DNA from: Zobellia uliginosa | Lineage (GTDB): Bacteria > Bacteroidota > Bacteroidia > Flavobacteriales > Flavobacteriaceae | Direction: 5' to 3' | Length of the DNA stretch: 64,000 nucleotides | Assembly: GCF_900156625.1 (NCBI RefSeq) | Contig: NZ_FTOB01000001.1 | Coordinates: forward strand, 62,001-126,000 | Part shown: one piece after another, positions 8,806 to 17,986 of the stretch | Layout of the letters: every line of letters starts with the position of its first letter | How positions within the stretch are numbered: position 1 is the first letter of the stretch | The notes under the pieces: model-generated | What the model was told of the DNA's origin: nothing | What the model saw: the letters and a program-made list of their open reading frames with translations, nothing else | Databases searched by the model: none | Position numbers and translations under genes: made by a program

Positions 8806-11439
8806 ATGACCCATATCACCAAAGAACACCAAAGACTTGACGACCATTACAACAAGAAGAAAGATTGGCTGAAATGGGGCCCTTACTTAAGCGAAAGGCA
8901 ATGGGGAACGGTTCGCGAAGATTACAGCCCTAACGGTGATGCATGGAACTATTTACCCCACGACCACGCCCGAAGCAGGACCTACCGCTGGGGCGAAGAC
9001 GGTATTGCCGGTATTTCGGACCGTTATTGCAATATCTGTTTTTCGGTGGCGCTTTGGAATGGCAAAGACCCTATTTTAAAAGAACGCCTCTTCGGACTTA
9101 CCGGTCCCCAAGGCAATCACGGCGAAGATGTCAAGGAACTCTATTATTACTTAGAGAACACCCCTTCACATTCGTATATGAAACACCTTTACAAATACCC
9201 TCAAAACGAATTCCCGTATAACGATTTAGTTGAAAAAAACCGAAACATAGGCAAGCATGATACGGAATACGAACTGCTAGACACGGGCATCTTTGACAAT
9301 GACGAATACTTCGATGTATTTACCGAATACGCCAAGGCGGAAAGTGAAGACCTATTGATCAAGATTTCCGTTTGTAACCGCGGACCCAAAACCGCAACGG
9401 CCCATGTATTGCCCACGCTCTGGATACGAAATTTCTGGAGCTTCACCGGTATGCCCGAAAAACCGATCATCACCCAAAAAAAGGGCAATACCTCACCTTA
9501 TATTTCCATTGACCACAGTTACGTCGGCCAATACAATCTCTATTTCGACACGCCCAAAAAAATACTGTTCACCGAAAACGAAACCAATATGGAACGGGTT
9601 TTCGATGGTACCAACGAACACCCCTTTAAAAAAGATCTATTTCACGACGCCGTAATCAATAATGACTTTACTCTGGCGGAACAGAACAAGAAAGGAACAA
9701 AGTGTGCCCCACTCTATACCCTCGAAATCGCCCCTGGCGAAACCCAAGTGATAAAACTTAGGCTAACGAAAGACAAATTAGAAGCTCCCTTATCGAATAC
9801 CTTCGACTCCACCTTCGCCCTGCGCCAAGAAGAATCGAAAAACTTTCTACATGCCATCACCGATAAATCATCGGAGGAAGAGCGGGAAATACAAAAACAG
9901 GCCTTTGCCGGTCTTCTGTGGACGAAGCAATATTACAATTACGAGGTAGACCTATGGTTAGAGGGCGACCCTGGTACGACCCCGCCCCAAGAGCGCCTAA
10001 ACGGTAGGAACAGTACATGGAAAACTTTCCGTAACCACGATATCCTATCGATGCCCGATGCTTGGGAATACCCATGGTTCGCGGCATGGGACTCGGCCTT
10101 TCATTGTGTCACTTTCTCGATGGTAGACCATGAATTCGCCAAAAAACAGCTTTTGCTCTTTACCAAAGAATGGTACATGGCGCCGAACGGTCAAATACCC
10201 GCCTATGAATGGAACTTTAGCGATGTAAACCCTCCCGTTCAAGCTTGGGCCGCCATTCAAATCTATCAAATGGAACAGCGAAAAACCGGCAAGGGCGATA
10301 TCAAGTTCTTAAAACGGATGTTCAATAAATTGGCACTCAACTTCACGTGGTGGGTAAACAGGGAAGATAGCCTAAACAACAACGTATTTGAAGGTGGATT
10401 TTTGGGCCTTGACAATATCGGGGTCTTTGACCGTAGCAACGGCGTGCCCGGAGGAGGTGTTCTTGAACAGGTAGACGGCACTTCTTGGATGGCCCTCTAC
10501 TGTCTGAACATGCTGGAAATAGCACTAGAGATCGCACAAGACGACGACACCTTTGAAGACATGGCCCTAAAGTATTTTGGCCACTTCGTTTTCATTGCCG
10601 AAGCACTCAACAAAATTACCAAAGACTCCATGAATTCATGGGACGAAAAGGAAGGCTTCTTCTATGACACGCTTATCTTGCCCAATGGCCAAAAAATCCC
10701 CATTAAGGTAAGGTCTATTTCCGGGCTACTTTCGTTGACCGCCGTGCTCAATATAAGAAAAGGATGCCTCGAGAAGTTGCCCCGGTTCAAGGCCAGTATG
10801 GAATGGTACCGAAAATACCGTATAGAACGCCAACAGTACCAAGTAATTGAAGAATACGGCCCCGACAACGATGTTCTGCTCTCATTGGTACCGAGGAAAA
10901 GGCTCGATATCTTGATCCATAGTATACTCGACGAATCGGAGTTCTTGGCCGAGTACGGCATTCGTTCGCTATCAAAAGAACACGAAAACAGGTATGAAGT
11001 AGAAATCAACGGAGCTACGTATGGAATCGAATATGAACCTGCCGAATCATCTACAGATTTGTTCGGAGGAAATTCAAATTGGCGCGGGCCCATATGGATG
11101 CCCATGAACTACCTATTTATCAGCACCTTTAAAGAATACCACAATTATTTTGGCGACAACTTGAAGTATGCTTATCCATCAGGAAGCGACAATCAACTCA
11201 ATTTAAAAGAGATAGCCTTTGAGATAAGCAAAAGACTCATCGGTATTTTTCAGAAAGACGAAAATGGAAAACGTCCGGTAAACCTCTTGCACGATAAAAA
11301 ATATACCGACAAGTATTTTAAAGACCTTATTCTGTTCTATGAGTACTTCGATGGTAACAACGGACGTGGCGTGGGTGCTTCCCACCAAACCGGTTGGACG
11401 GCCCTAGTGGCAAATCTTATAGAGGAAATCAATCGATGA
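8806..11439 (+). CDS. GH63/MGH1-like glycosidase (glucosidase family)
   Basis: Large enzyme of about 877 residues from the ATG at 8806. An upstream TTG at 8752 adds 18 unlikely residues. It resembles the GH63 / mannosylglycerate-hydrolase-like proteins with an (alpha/alpha)6 barrel. The N-terminal part has LSERQWGTVREDYSPNGD and RSRTYRWGEDGIAG. The barrel part has PWFAAWDSAFHCVTFS, PAYEWNFSDVNPPVQAW and a late NWRGPIWMPMNYL segment, where family members carry catalytic acids. No signal peptide is visible, so it is probably cytosolic. The substrate may be a glucosylated or mannosylated compatible solute or storage glucan, but this cannot be decided here. No CAZyme genes are adjacent. Confidence 0.85.
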   Translation: MTHITKEHQRLDDHYNKKKDWLKWGPYLSERQWGTVREDYSPNGDAWNYLPHDHARSRTYRWGEDGIAGISDRYCNICFSVALWNGKDPILKERLFGLTGPQGNHGEDVKELYYYLENTPSHSYMKHLYKYPQNEFPYNDLVEKNRNIGKHDTEYELLDTGIFDNDEYFDVFTEYAKAESEDLLIKISVCNRGPKTATAHVLPTLWIRNFWSFTGMPEKPIITQKKGNTSPYISIDHSYVGQYNLYFDTPKKILFTENETNMERVFDGTNEHPFKKDLFHDAVINNDFTLAEQNKKGTKCAPLYTLEIAPGETQVIKLRLTKDKLEAPLSNTFDSTFALRQEESKNFLHAITDKSSEEEREIQKQAFAGLLWTKQYYNYEVDLWLEGDPGTTPPQERLNGRNSTWKTFRNHDILSMPDAWEYPWFAAWDSAFHCVTFSMVDHEFAKKQLLLFTKEWYMAPNGQIPAYEWNFSDVNPPVQAWAAIQIYQMEQRKTGKGDIKFLKRMFNKLALNFTWWVNREDSLNNNVFEGGFLGLDNIGVFDRSNGVPGGGVLEQVDGTSWMALYCLNMLEIALEIAQDDDTFEDMALKYFGHFVFIAEALNKITKDSMNSWDEKEGFFYDTLILPNGQKIPIKVRSISGLLSLTAVLNIRKGCLEKLPRFKASMEWYRKYRIERQQYQVIEEYGPDNDVLLSLVPRKRLDILIHSILDESEFLAEYGIRSLSKEHENRYEVEINGATYGIEYEPAESSTDLFGGNSNWRGPIWMPMNYLFISTFKEYHNYFGDNLKYAYPSGSDNQLNLKEIAFEISKRLIGIFQKDENGKRPVNLLHDKKYTDKYFKDLILFYEYFDGNNGRGVGASHQTGWTALVANLIEEINR

Positions 11440-11467
11440 CACCTATAGCCTTACCTTTTTAGGTTAA

Positions 11468-12697
11468 TCAGGCTAGTGAAGGACTCATATGATGGGCTGC
11501 TTTTATCGTAAAGGTAAAGGTAGCACCTTCACCTACTTTTGAGCTGACCATAACTTGACCACCAAGTCCTTCCACCACTTTTTTTACGGTAGCCAGGCCT
11601 ATACCGGTACCCTTTTCGCCGAATCTGTCCTTAGGTGAAACAATCTCAAAAATTTTAAAGATTTTTTCTTGGTCTTCCTCGTTGATTCCGGGGCCGTTAT
11701 CCCTTACGGAAAACTCGTAGTGAGCGTCGTTTTCCCTGACATCGAGGTTTATTTCAATTTTGGGTTTGTCATTATACTTTATGGCATTGGCAATCAAGTT
11801 GATCAAAATCTGTTCAACCGCCACCTTATTGGCATAAATGGAATCCAACTCACTGTTTACCTGTATGGAGCATTCTTTATGGGCACCAAAAAGCTCGGTA
11901 ATATTTTTATGCAGTTCGGTCAAAGTTATACGCGTCTTATCGTGGCTATTAAACTGTCCTGATTTACTATAATCCAAGAGACCCGTTATCAGTTTTCGCA
12001 ATGTTTCCGACGAACTTCTGATAAATTCAATGATCTGCTTCCCCTCATCATCGACCAAAGGCGCATAATCTACGTACAAGCAGTTAGAGAGGGTTAAGAT
12101 ATTGTTCAAGGGCGACTTAAGGTCATGTGCGGCAATAGCGGCAAAATTGTCGAGTTCATGGTTGGTGCGGGCCAATTGTTCATTAGCCTTTTCCAATTCC
12201 ATCTTTTTCTTTCGAAGATCAAGCAAATTCATAATTTGATCCGACAATATCTTCAGTGCATTGACTTGACTTTTTGTAAGGGCCCTAGGTTTGGTATCTA
12301 TGACACAGAGGGTACCTAAAGGCAGTCCGCCCGCACCTTTGAGCGGTACGCCCGCATAAAAAATAACGTTGGGATCACCTTGGACCATGGGGTTATCATG
12401 AAAACGCTCATCGATACGGGCATCTTCAATAACAAATATACTATCGGAGGCATTTATGGTATGGCCGCAAAATGAATACTCCCTTTCGGTTTCTCTAACA
12501 TCGATACCATGATAGGCCTTAAACCATTGGCGATCTTTATCTAAAAGCGTTACTACGGATATCGGGGTTCCACAAATTTCAGAGGCCAATGCTACTAGGT
12601 TTTCGTAATCTTCCTCTAAAGGAGTATCAAGAATACCATATGATTCAAGCAACGCTAGTCTTTCAGCCTCTCTCTTATGTTTTTCGGGAGCAATCAT
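11468..12697 (-). CDS. GAF-domain sensor histidine kinase
   Basis: Soluble histidine kinase of about 409 residues from the ATG at 12697. An ATG eight codons upstream at 12721 is also possible. A GAF domain comes first (about 25-165, with SFCGHTI and YAGVPLKG segments), then a short coiled-coil linker, a HisKA domain with the H-box AAHDLKSPLNN (phosphorylatable His near 191), and a HATPase domain with N-box LINLIANAIKYN, DNGPGI and GTGIGLA. No transmembrane helix is seen, so it senses a cytosolic signal. No response regulator is adjacent. Confidence 0.93.
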   Translation of the reverse strand: MIAPEKHKREAERLALLESYGILDTPLEEDYENLVALASEICGTPISVVTLLDKDRQWFKAYHGIDVRETEREYSFCGHTINASDSIFVIEDARIDERFHDNPMVQGDPNVIFYAGVPLKGAGGLPLGTLCVIDTKPRALTKSQVNALKILSDQIMNLLDLRKKKMELEKANEQLARTNHELDNFAAIAAHDLKSPLNNILTLSNCLYVDYAPLVDDEGKQIIEFIRSSSETLRKLITGLLDYSKSGQFNSHDKTRITLTELHKNITELFGAHKECSIQVNSELDSIYANKVAVEQILINLIANAIKYNDKPKIEINLDVRENDAHYEFSVRDNGPGINEEDQEKIFKIFEIVSPKDRFGEKGTGIGLATVKKVVEGLGGQVMVSSKVGEGATFTFTIKAAHHMSPSLA

Positions 12698-12903
12698 AAA
12701 ATATAGTTTTGAGATAGCCATAGGTATTTACACTTCTATTGGCTTGCTGTACTACAACGCTAAAGCATCTAATATCTTGTATTCCAAAGGTTAAAACTTT
12801 GGCTATGCTATTCTTGATCACCCACTAAGATCCATCACGAAAAACAAGTACAAACCCTTGTTTATCAGATCTCAATATATTGCCGAACAGTATTGTGTAC
12901 CGC

Positions 12904-13725
12904 TTATCCCAAACCTACATCAAGGGTCATCATAATAATAAATCCACCTATAAAACCCATGGTGGCAATATCGGTGTATTTGTCTTGCTGTGTTTCGGGT
13001 ATTACCTCCTCTACCACGACAAATATCATGGCACCGGCGGCAAACGACAGGGCATAAGGTAAAATCGGCTGAAAGGTCATGACCGCCCAGGCTCCCAAAA
13101 CCGCAGCTATAGGCTCTACAATTGCCGAGGCTTGGCCATACATAAAGCTTTTATAACGGCTAAGCCCCTGCCTTCTAAGCGGCATAGCCACGGCAAATCC
13201 TTCCGGAAAATTCTGAAGACCGATACCTAAGGCCAAAGCTACGGCCCCACCGATACTCGCCCCTTCAAATCCGGCGGCCACACCTCCAAAAAGAACCCCT
13301 ACGGCGAGCCCTTCGGGAATGTTGTGAAGCGTAATGGCCAAGGTCAGCAAGGTGGTGCGGTGCCAAGGGGTTTTAATCCCTTCCTTTTCGCTTTCCTTAA
13401 AATTGATATGGAGATGGGGCAACACCTTGTCCAATCCGAAAATGAACAACGAGCCCATAAGAAAGCCAACTGCGGCGGGAATTACTTTAACAAAACCTTC
13501 TCCCGGGCTCATTTCTATGCCCGGGGCCAAGAGGCTCCAAAAACTGGCCGCCACCATTACACCGCCGGTAAACCCCAGCATACCATCTAAAAGCGCCCGG
13601 TTCATACCCTTAAAGAAGAAAACCAATGCAGCCCCTGCAGCCGTAAGGCCCCACGTAAACAATGTGGCATAAAAAGCCGCCAAAACCGGATCTATCGATT
13701 CAAAATAGTCAATTATCTCTTGCAT
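12904..13725 (-). CDS. ZIP family divalent metal transporter
   Basis: Inner-membrane transporter of 273 residues with about eight helices, of the GufA-like ZIP branch, importing zinc, iron or manganese. The metal-binding motifs are clear: LHNIPEG in the fourth helix, LQNFPEG in the fifth, and VVEEVIPE near 238-245. A His-containing loop (LPHLHINF) lies between helices 3 and 4. The gene starts one base after the stop of the DtxR/MntR-type regulator and is surely cotranscribed with it. That suggests metal-dependent control of uptake. Confidence 0.92.
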   Translation of the reverse strand: MQEIIDYFESIDPVLAAFYATLFTWGLTAAGAALVFFFKGMNRALLDGMLGFTGGVMVAASFWSLLAPGIEMSPGEGFVKVIPAAVGFLMGSLFIFGLDKVLPHLHINFKESEKEGIKTPWHRTTLLTLAITLHNIPEGLAVGVLFGGVAAGFEGASIGGAVALALGIGLQNFPEGFAVAMPLRRQGLSRYKSFMYGQASAIVEPIAAVLGAWAVMTFQPILPYALSFAAGAMIFVVVEEVIPETQQDKYTDIATMGFIGGFIIMMTLDVGLG

Positions 13726-13726
13726 A

Positions 13727-14383
13727 TCATTCGGTTATTTTAAGATACAAATTGGCCGCTATTTGATTAGAGATGTGAATACTCTTCCCTTTCACCTCAA
13801 TATGTAACGACCCGTCAAATTCTTCTTTTTCCAATACCGTTATAGCATCGCCCAAGGCAATTTTATTCTTATCGAGAAATTTCAAGAAAGGCGCCGAAGA
13901 ATCCTTGACCCCAACACATGTACCACTGGCCCCTACCGGCACCTCGTTCAGTAATTTTTTTACCGCTTTTTTAAACTCGCCGGTTTTAGACGGTATGGGA
14001 TCGCCGTGCGGGTCGACCTCAGGATACCCGAGTAGTTTATCAAGCCTATCCGTCAATTTTTCGCTCTTAATATGCTCTAACTGCTCGGCTACCTCATGGA
14101 CTTCATCCCAAGCAAAGTTGAGCTTGTCGACCAAGAATACCTCCCATAACCTATGCTTTCTGACCAAGGTCAAGGCTAGTTTTTGGCCGTGTTCAGTAAG
14201 GCACACGCCCTTGTATTTTCTATAGTTGGCCACCCCTTTTTCCGATAGTTTTTTAATCATATCGGTTACCGACGAAGGCTTCGTACGCATCTGCTCCGCT
14301 ACCTCGTTGGTCGAGACCATGCTATTCTCACCCTTTCCTAGATGATAAATGGCCTTTATATAATCTTCTTCTGAAAGTGTCAT
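13727..14383 (-). CDS. DtxR/MntR family metal-dependent repressor
   Basis: Transcription regulator of 218 residues. It has a winged HTH (about 1-62, with STNEVAEQMRTKPSSVTDMIKKLSEKG as the helix-turn-helix), a metal-binding dimerisation domain (about 63-140, with His residues in RKHRLWE, EVHEVAEQLEHI and DPHGDPIP), and a C-terminal FeoA/SH3-like domain. The family binds Fe(II) or Mn(II) and represses uptake genes. It is the first gene of an operon with the ZIP transporter. It faces a TonB-dependent receptor across an 80-base gap holding a palindrome that looks like a DtxR-type box. Confidence 0.93.
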   Translation of the reverse strand: MTLSEEDYIKAIYHLGKGENSMVSTNEVAEQMRTKPSSVTDMIKKLSEKGVANYRKYKGVCLTEHGQKLALTLVRKHRLWEVFLVDKLNFAWDEVHEVAEQLEHIKSEKLTDRLDKLLGYPEVDPHGDPIPSKTGEFKKAVKKLLNEVPVGASGTCVGVKDSSAPFLKFLDKNKIALGDAITVLEKEEFDGSLHIEVKGKSIHISNQIAANLYLKITE

Positions 14384-14428
14384 AAAAAATTTGAGTTACG
14401 CAAAAATACGTTTTTATATCTAGAAACA

Positions 14429-14452
14429 AATATTTAGATTTGCCTAAATTTT
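14429..14452. promoter_or_regulatory. Probable DtxR-type operator
   Basis: ATTTAG at 14432-14437 and CTAAAT at 14444-14449 form a perfect 6-bp inverted repeat around six bases. It extends to nine bases per arm with one mismatch. The TTTAG...CTAAA pattern resembles operators of the DtxR/IdeR/MntR family. It lies between the divergent dtxR-type gene and the TonB-dependent receptor, 12-35 bases from the receptor start, so one bound repressor could control both directions. Confidence 0.6.
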
Positions 14453-14463
14453 AATTTACTCCA

Positions 14464-16737
14464 ATGAAAATAAATTTAAAGGCTAACCTACATTTACTCA
14501 TATGTGTTTTAGGCACAACATTGAGCAACGCCCAGAACAATCAAATTAGCGGCACCATCACCGATAAAAATGGCTCCGTTCCCTTCGCTAATATTTATCT
14601 AAAAGACACAAAAATTGGCACCTCGGCATTAGACGATGGATCTTATATTTTGAAAAACATACCTTCCGGCACCTATAAATTGCAGGTTTCCGTACTAGGA
14701 TATCAAGATTTCTCCACTAAAATCACTTTGAAAGGAAGCGAGAACAAAGCGCTTGACATCACGATTATTCCAGCTTCGGAACAATTGGAGGAAATGGTAG
14801 TTACCGGAACCTTAAAAGCGGTCAGTCGCTCGGACAGTCCGGTCCCAGTTGAAGTATATAGTCCTACTTTTTTAAAAAAGAACCCTACTGCCAGCATATT
14901 TGAAGCGTTACAAAACGTAAACGGCGTACGACCACAGATCAATTGCAACGTTTGCAATACGGGCGACATTCATATTAACGGGCTCGAAGGCCCATACACC
15001 TTGGTCTTGATAGACGGAATGCCCATTGTTAGCGGATTGGGAACCGTTTACGGCCTTTCGGGAATACCCAATTCCCTCATAGAGCAGATTGAAATTATAA
15101 AAGGCCCGGCCTCCACGCTTTACGGTAGTGAGGCTGTAGGCGGATTGATCAACATTATTACCAAAAATACTTTAGACGCCCCTGATTTCTTTGCGGATAC
15201 CTTTGTCAGCGGTTGGGGGGAATACAATATCGATCTTGGCACAAAAATCAATGTAGGCCAAAAGGCGGATATGCTTTTGGGCCTCAACTACTTTAACTAT
15301 GACCATCCTATTGACAACAACGGCGACAACTTTACCGACCTCACCCTCCAGAACCGTATTTCGGTGTTTCAAAAATGGAATTTTCAGCGAGAAAACAATC
15401 GCATACTTTCACTGGCAGGGCGATTTTTCTACGAAGATCGTTGGGGCGGGGAAATGCAATGGACCCCAGAGTTTAGGGGTGGAAACGAAATTTATGGAGA
15501 AAGCATATATACCCGTAGATGGGAAATTTTAGGCAAATACCAATTGCCCATTGAAGAAAACGTCTTGTTTTCATTCTCGTACAACGACCACAGCCAAAAC
15601 TCGGTATACGGAGATGTGCCCTACATTGCCGATCAGCGTATAGGTTTCGGACAGTTTACTTGGGATAAATCCCTCGAACACCACGACCTTCTCATCGGTA
15701 CCGCCCTTCGGTACAATTACTATGATGACAACACTACAGCAACCGCTTCGGCAGACGAAGTCGTCATACCAAGCCTATTCGTTCAAGACGAGATCGCCTT
15801 GGCCGACAAACATTCCTTATTGCTTGGCATGCGCTATGACTACGACAAAAGGCACGGCAGTATCTACACCCCTAGAATGGCCTATAGGTATAAAATGGCG
15901 GACAACGATATTATCCGCCTTAACGCGGGTACCGGGTTTAGGGTAGTAAACCTATTTACCGAAGAACACGCCGCCTTGACCGGAGCTCGTGATGTTGTCG
16001 TAACCGAAGAACTCAAACCTGAGCAGTCGTTCAACATAAACCTAAATTACCTTAAAAAAATATATGCCGACAATGGCACCTTTGTCAGTATAGACGCTTC
16101 ACTTTTTTACACCAATTTTAGCAATGCCATCTTACCCGATTACGATACGGACCCAAATAAGATCATCTATGACAACCTAAATGGCAAGTCCGTTTCAAAA
16201 GGCGTTAGTGCCAATGTCGACTTTTCTTTTCCTAGCGGGTTTAAATTTTTGATCGGGGCTACCTTACAAGATGTGAGCCAAACCGAAAATGGTGTTACCG
16301 AACGCCAAATACTAACGGAAAGCTTCACGGGTACCTGGAATGCATCGTACGAAATCAAAAAAATCGACTTATCAATAGATTACACAGGGAACATTTACGG
16401 CCCAATGCGTTTGCCGACCCTTGGCGAAAGCGACCCTAGAAGCGATTTCTCACCTACTTGGAGCATTCAAAACATTCAGTTTACCTGGAAAGGTCTCGAA
16501 CGGTTTGAATTCTACGGAGGCATCAAAAACCTGTTGAATTGGACCCCCAACCGCGGAAATCCTTTTATCATTGCCCGTGCCAACGATCCTTTCGACAAGA
16601 ACGTAACTTTTGACACCGATGGAAGCGTAGTAGCCACCCCGAATAACCCCAATGCCCTAACCTTTGACCCATCATACGTGTATGGCCCCAATCAAGGCAT
16701 TCGCGGTTTCCTAGGGCTTCGCTATCGCATCAATTAA
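14464..16737 (+). CDS. TonB-dependent receptor, probable metal-chelate uptake
   Basis: Outer-membrane receptor of 757 residues. It has a signal peptide (about 1-23, NAQ cleavage), a carboxypeptidase-regulatory domain (about 28-105), a plug (about 115-235, with LVLIDGMPIVSG and IEIIKGPASTLYGSEAVGG) and a beta-barrel ending in an aromatic-rich strand (GLRYRIN). The plug contains an unusual CNVC pair at the start of the NTGDIHINGLEG segment. It is divergent from the DtxR-type regulator and shares its operator region. This suggests metal-starvation induction and transport of a metal complex. The exact ligand is unknown. Confidence 0.9.
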   Translation: MKINLKANLHLLICVLGTTLSNAQNNQISGTITDKNGSVPFANIYLKDTKIGTSALDDGSYILKNIPSGTYKLQVSVLGYQDFSTKITLKGSENKALDITIIPASEQLEEMVVTGTLKAVSRSDSPVPVEVYSPTFLKKNPTASIFEALQNVNGVRPQINCNVCNTGDIHINGLEGPYTLVLIDGMPIVSGLGTVYGLSGIPNSLIEQIEIIKGPASTLYGSEAVGGLINIITKNTLDAPDFFADTFVSGWGEYNIDLGTKINVGQKADMLLGLNYFNYDHPIDNNGDNFTDLTLQNRISVFQKWNFQRENNRILSLAGRFFYEDRWGGEMQWTPEFRGGNEIYGESIYTRRWEILGKYQLPIEENVLFSFSYNDHSQNSVYGDVPYIADQRIGFGQFTWDKSLEHHDLLIGTALRYNYYDDNTTATASADEVVIPSLFVQDEIALADKHSLLLGMRYDYDKRHGSIYTPRMAYRYKMADNDIIRLNAGTGFRVVNLFTEEHAALTGARDVVVTEELKPEQSFNINLNYLKKIYADNGTFVSIDASLFYTNFSNAILPDYDTDPNKIIYDNLNGKSVSKGVSANVDFSFPSGFKFLIGATLQDVSQTENGVTERQILTESFTGTWNASYEIKKIDLSIDYTGNIYGPMRLPTLGESDPRSDFSPTWSIQNIQFTWKGLERFEFYGGIKNLLNWTPNRGNPFIIARANDPFDKNVTFDTDGSVVATPNNPNALTFDPSYVYGPNQGIRGFLGLRYRIN

Positions 16738-16796
16738 AAATGAAATGCGCTCAAATAGAATCGCTATTTTTGAAAAAATAACGATGCCGCAAGCCC

Positions 16797-17975
16797 TTGG
16801 AAAAAATCACACAATTTGACTATATCATAATCGGCGCCGGCGCAGCTGGTCTAATGCTCGCCAGCGCCCTCGTCAATGATGATTTTTTTAACAACACGTC
16901 TATTTTACTATTGGATAGGGATGCCAAAAGGTCTAATGACAGAACTTGGTGCTTCTGGGAAAAAGGTGAGGGAAGTTTTGAGTCTATTGTTTCCAAAACA
17001 TGGAATCATATTTATTTCGGAAGCGAAAACTTCTCAAAAGACTATTCCATTACCCCATACCAATACAAAATGGTTCGGGGAGCCAATTTTTACAAAGCTT
17101 ATTTTGACGGGTTAAAAGGCAAGTCGAATATTACCTTTCAGCAAGAAGAGGTTGCCGAGATAGTCGACATGGGTTCAAAAGTAAAGGTTACAACCCATCG
17201 TTCCACCTATTCGGCATCAAAGGTCTTTAGCAGTAGTTTCGATTATACAATGGCCACCCATCAAAAGAAATACCCTGTACTGCAACAGCATTTTCTAGGG
17301 TGGACGGTAAAAATCGAAAAGCCCGTTTTCAATCCCGACCAGGCCACTTACATGGATTTTTCCATTCCGCAGAAAGGGAATACCCGGTTTATGTACCTCC
17401 TTCCATTTTCAAAAAACGAGGCCTTAGTGGAATACACCTTATTCTCTAAAAATCGCTTGCCCAAGGAAGCATATGAAAATGCTATAATCCACTATTTGGA
17501 AAACCATCTAAAATGTGGCAGGTATAGCATCACCGAAACGGAACAAGGCAGTATACCCATGACCTGCTATGATTTTAGCGAACACCACACCGAAAACATC
17601 CGCTATATCGGAACAGCGGGTGGATGGGCCAAGCCAAGCACGGGCTACACGTTTATGAGTACGGCCAAGAAAATTCCCGTATTGGTAGATTTTATCAAAA
17701 CCGGAAAACCTCTGAATACACTAAGCTTTAAGAACAGGTTTTGGTTTTACGACCTGCTATTCTTAGACGTATTGGCCAAACACAATGACCAAGGCCACAA
17801 AATATTCGAGTCGCTCTTCAAGAAAAGCGACCCACAACTGATCTTTAGATTTTTAGACGAGAAGTCTTCCTTTAGGGAAGATATCGACTTCATTCTAAGC
17901 TGCCCTAAAAAAATATTTATTGAAGCCTTTTTCAATAGGATTTTCAAAAGATTTCGTTCCCCTAAACCTAAGTGA
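16797..17975 (+). CDS. crtY: Lycopene beta-cyclase (CrtY type)
   Basis: Flavin-dependent carotenoid cyclase of 392 residues that closes the ends of lycopene to beta-ionone rings. It shows an N-terminal dinucleotide-binding motif (IIGAGAAGL, 11-19), the DRTWCFWEK segment typical of CrtY, the internal MDFSIPQ and FMYLLPFS segments, and GTAGGWAKPSTGYTFM near the C-terminus. The only usable start in frame is TTG, because a stop lies five codons upstream. It follows the receptor gene by 59 bases and converges on a prenyl synthase gene that could supply the pathway. No phytoene synthase or desaturase is in the window. Confidence 0.88.
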   Translation: MEKITQFDYIIIGAGAAGLMLASALVNDDFFNNTSILLLDRDAKRSNDRTWCFWEKGEGSFESIVSKTWNHIYFGSENFSKDYSITPYQYKMVRGANFYKAYFDGLKGKSNITFQQEEVAEIVDMGSKVKVTTHRSTYSASKVFSSSFDYTMATHQKKYPVLQQHFLGWTVKIEKPVFNPDQATYMDFSIPQKGNTRFMYLLPFSKNEALVEYTLFSKNRLPKEAYENAIIHYLENHLKCGRYSITETEQGSIPMTCYDFSEHHTENIRYIGTAGGWAKPSTGYTFMSTAKKIPVLVDFIKTGKPLNTLSFKNRFWFYDLLFLDVLAKHNDQGHKIFESLFKKSDPQLIFRFLDEKSSFREDIDFILSCPKKIFIEAFFNRIFKRFRSPKPK

Positions 17976-17986
17976 CTTTACTTTCC

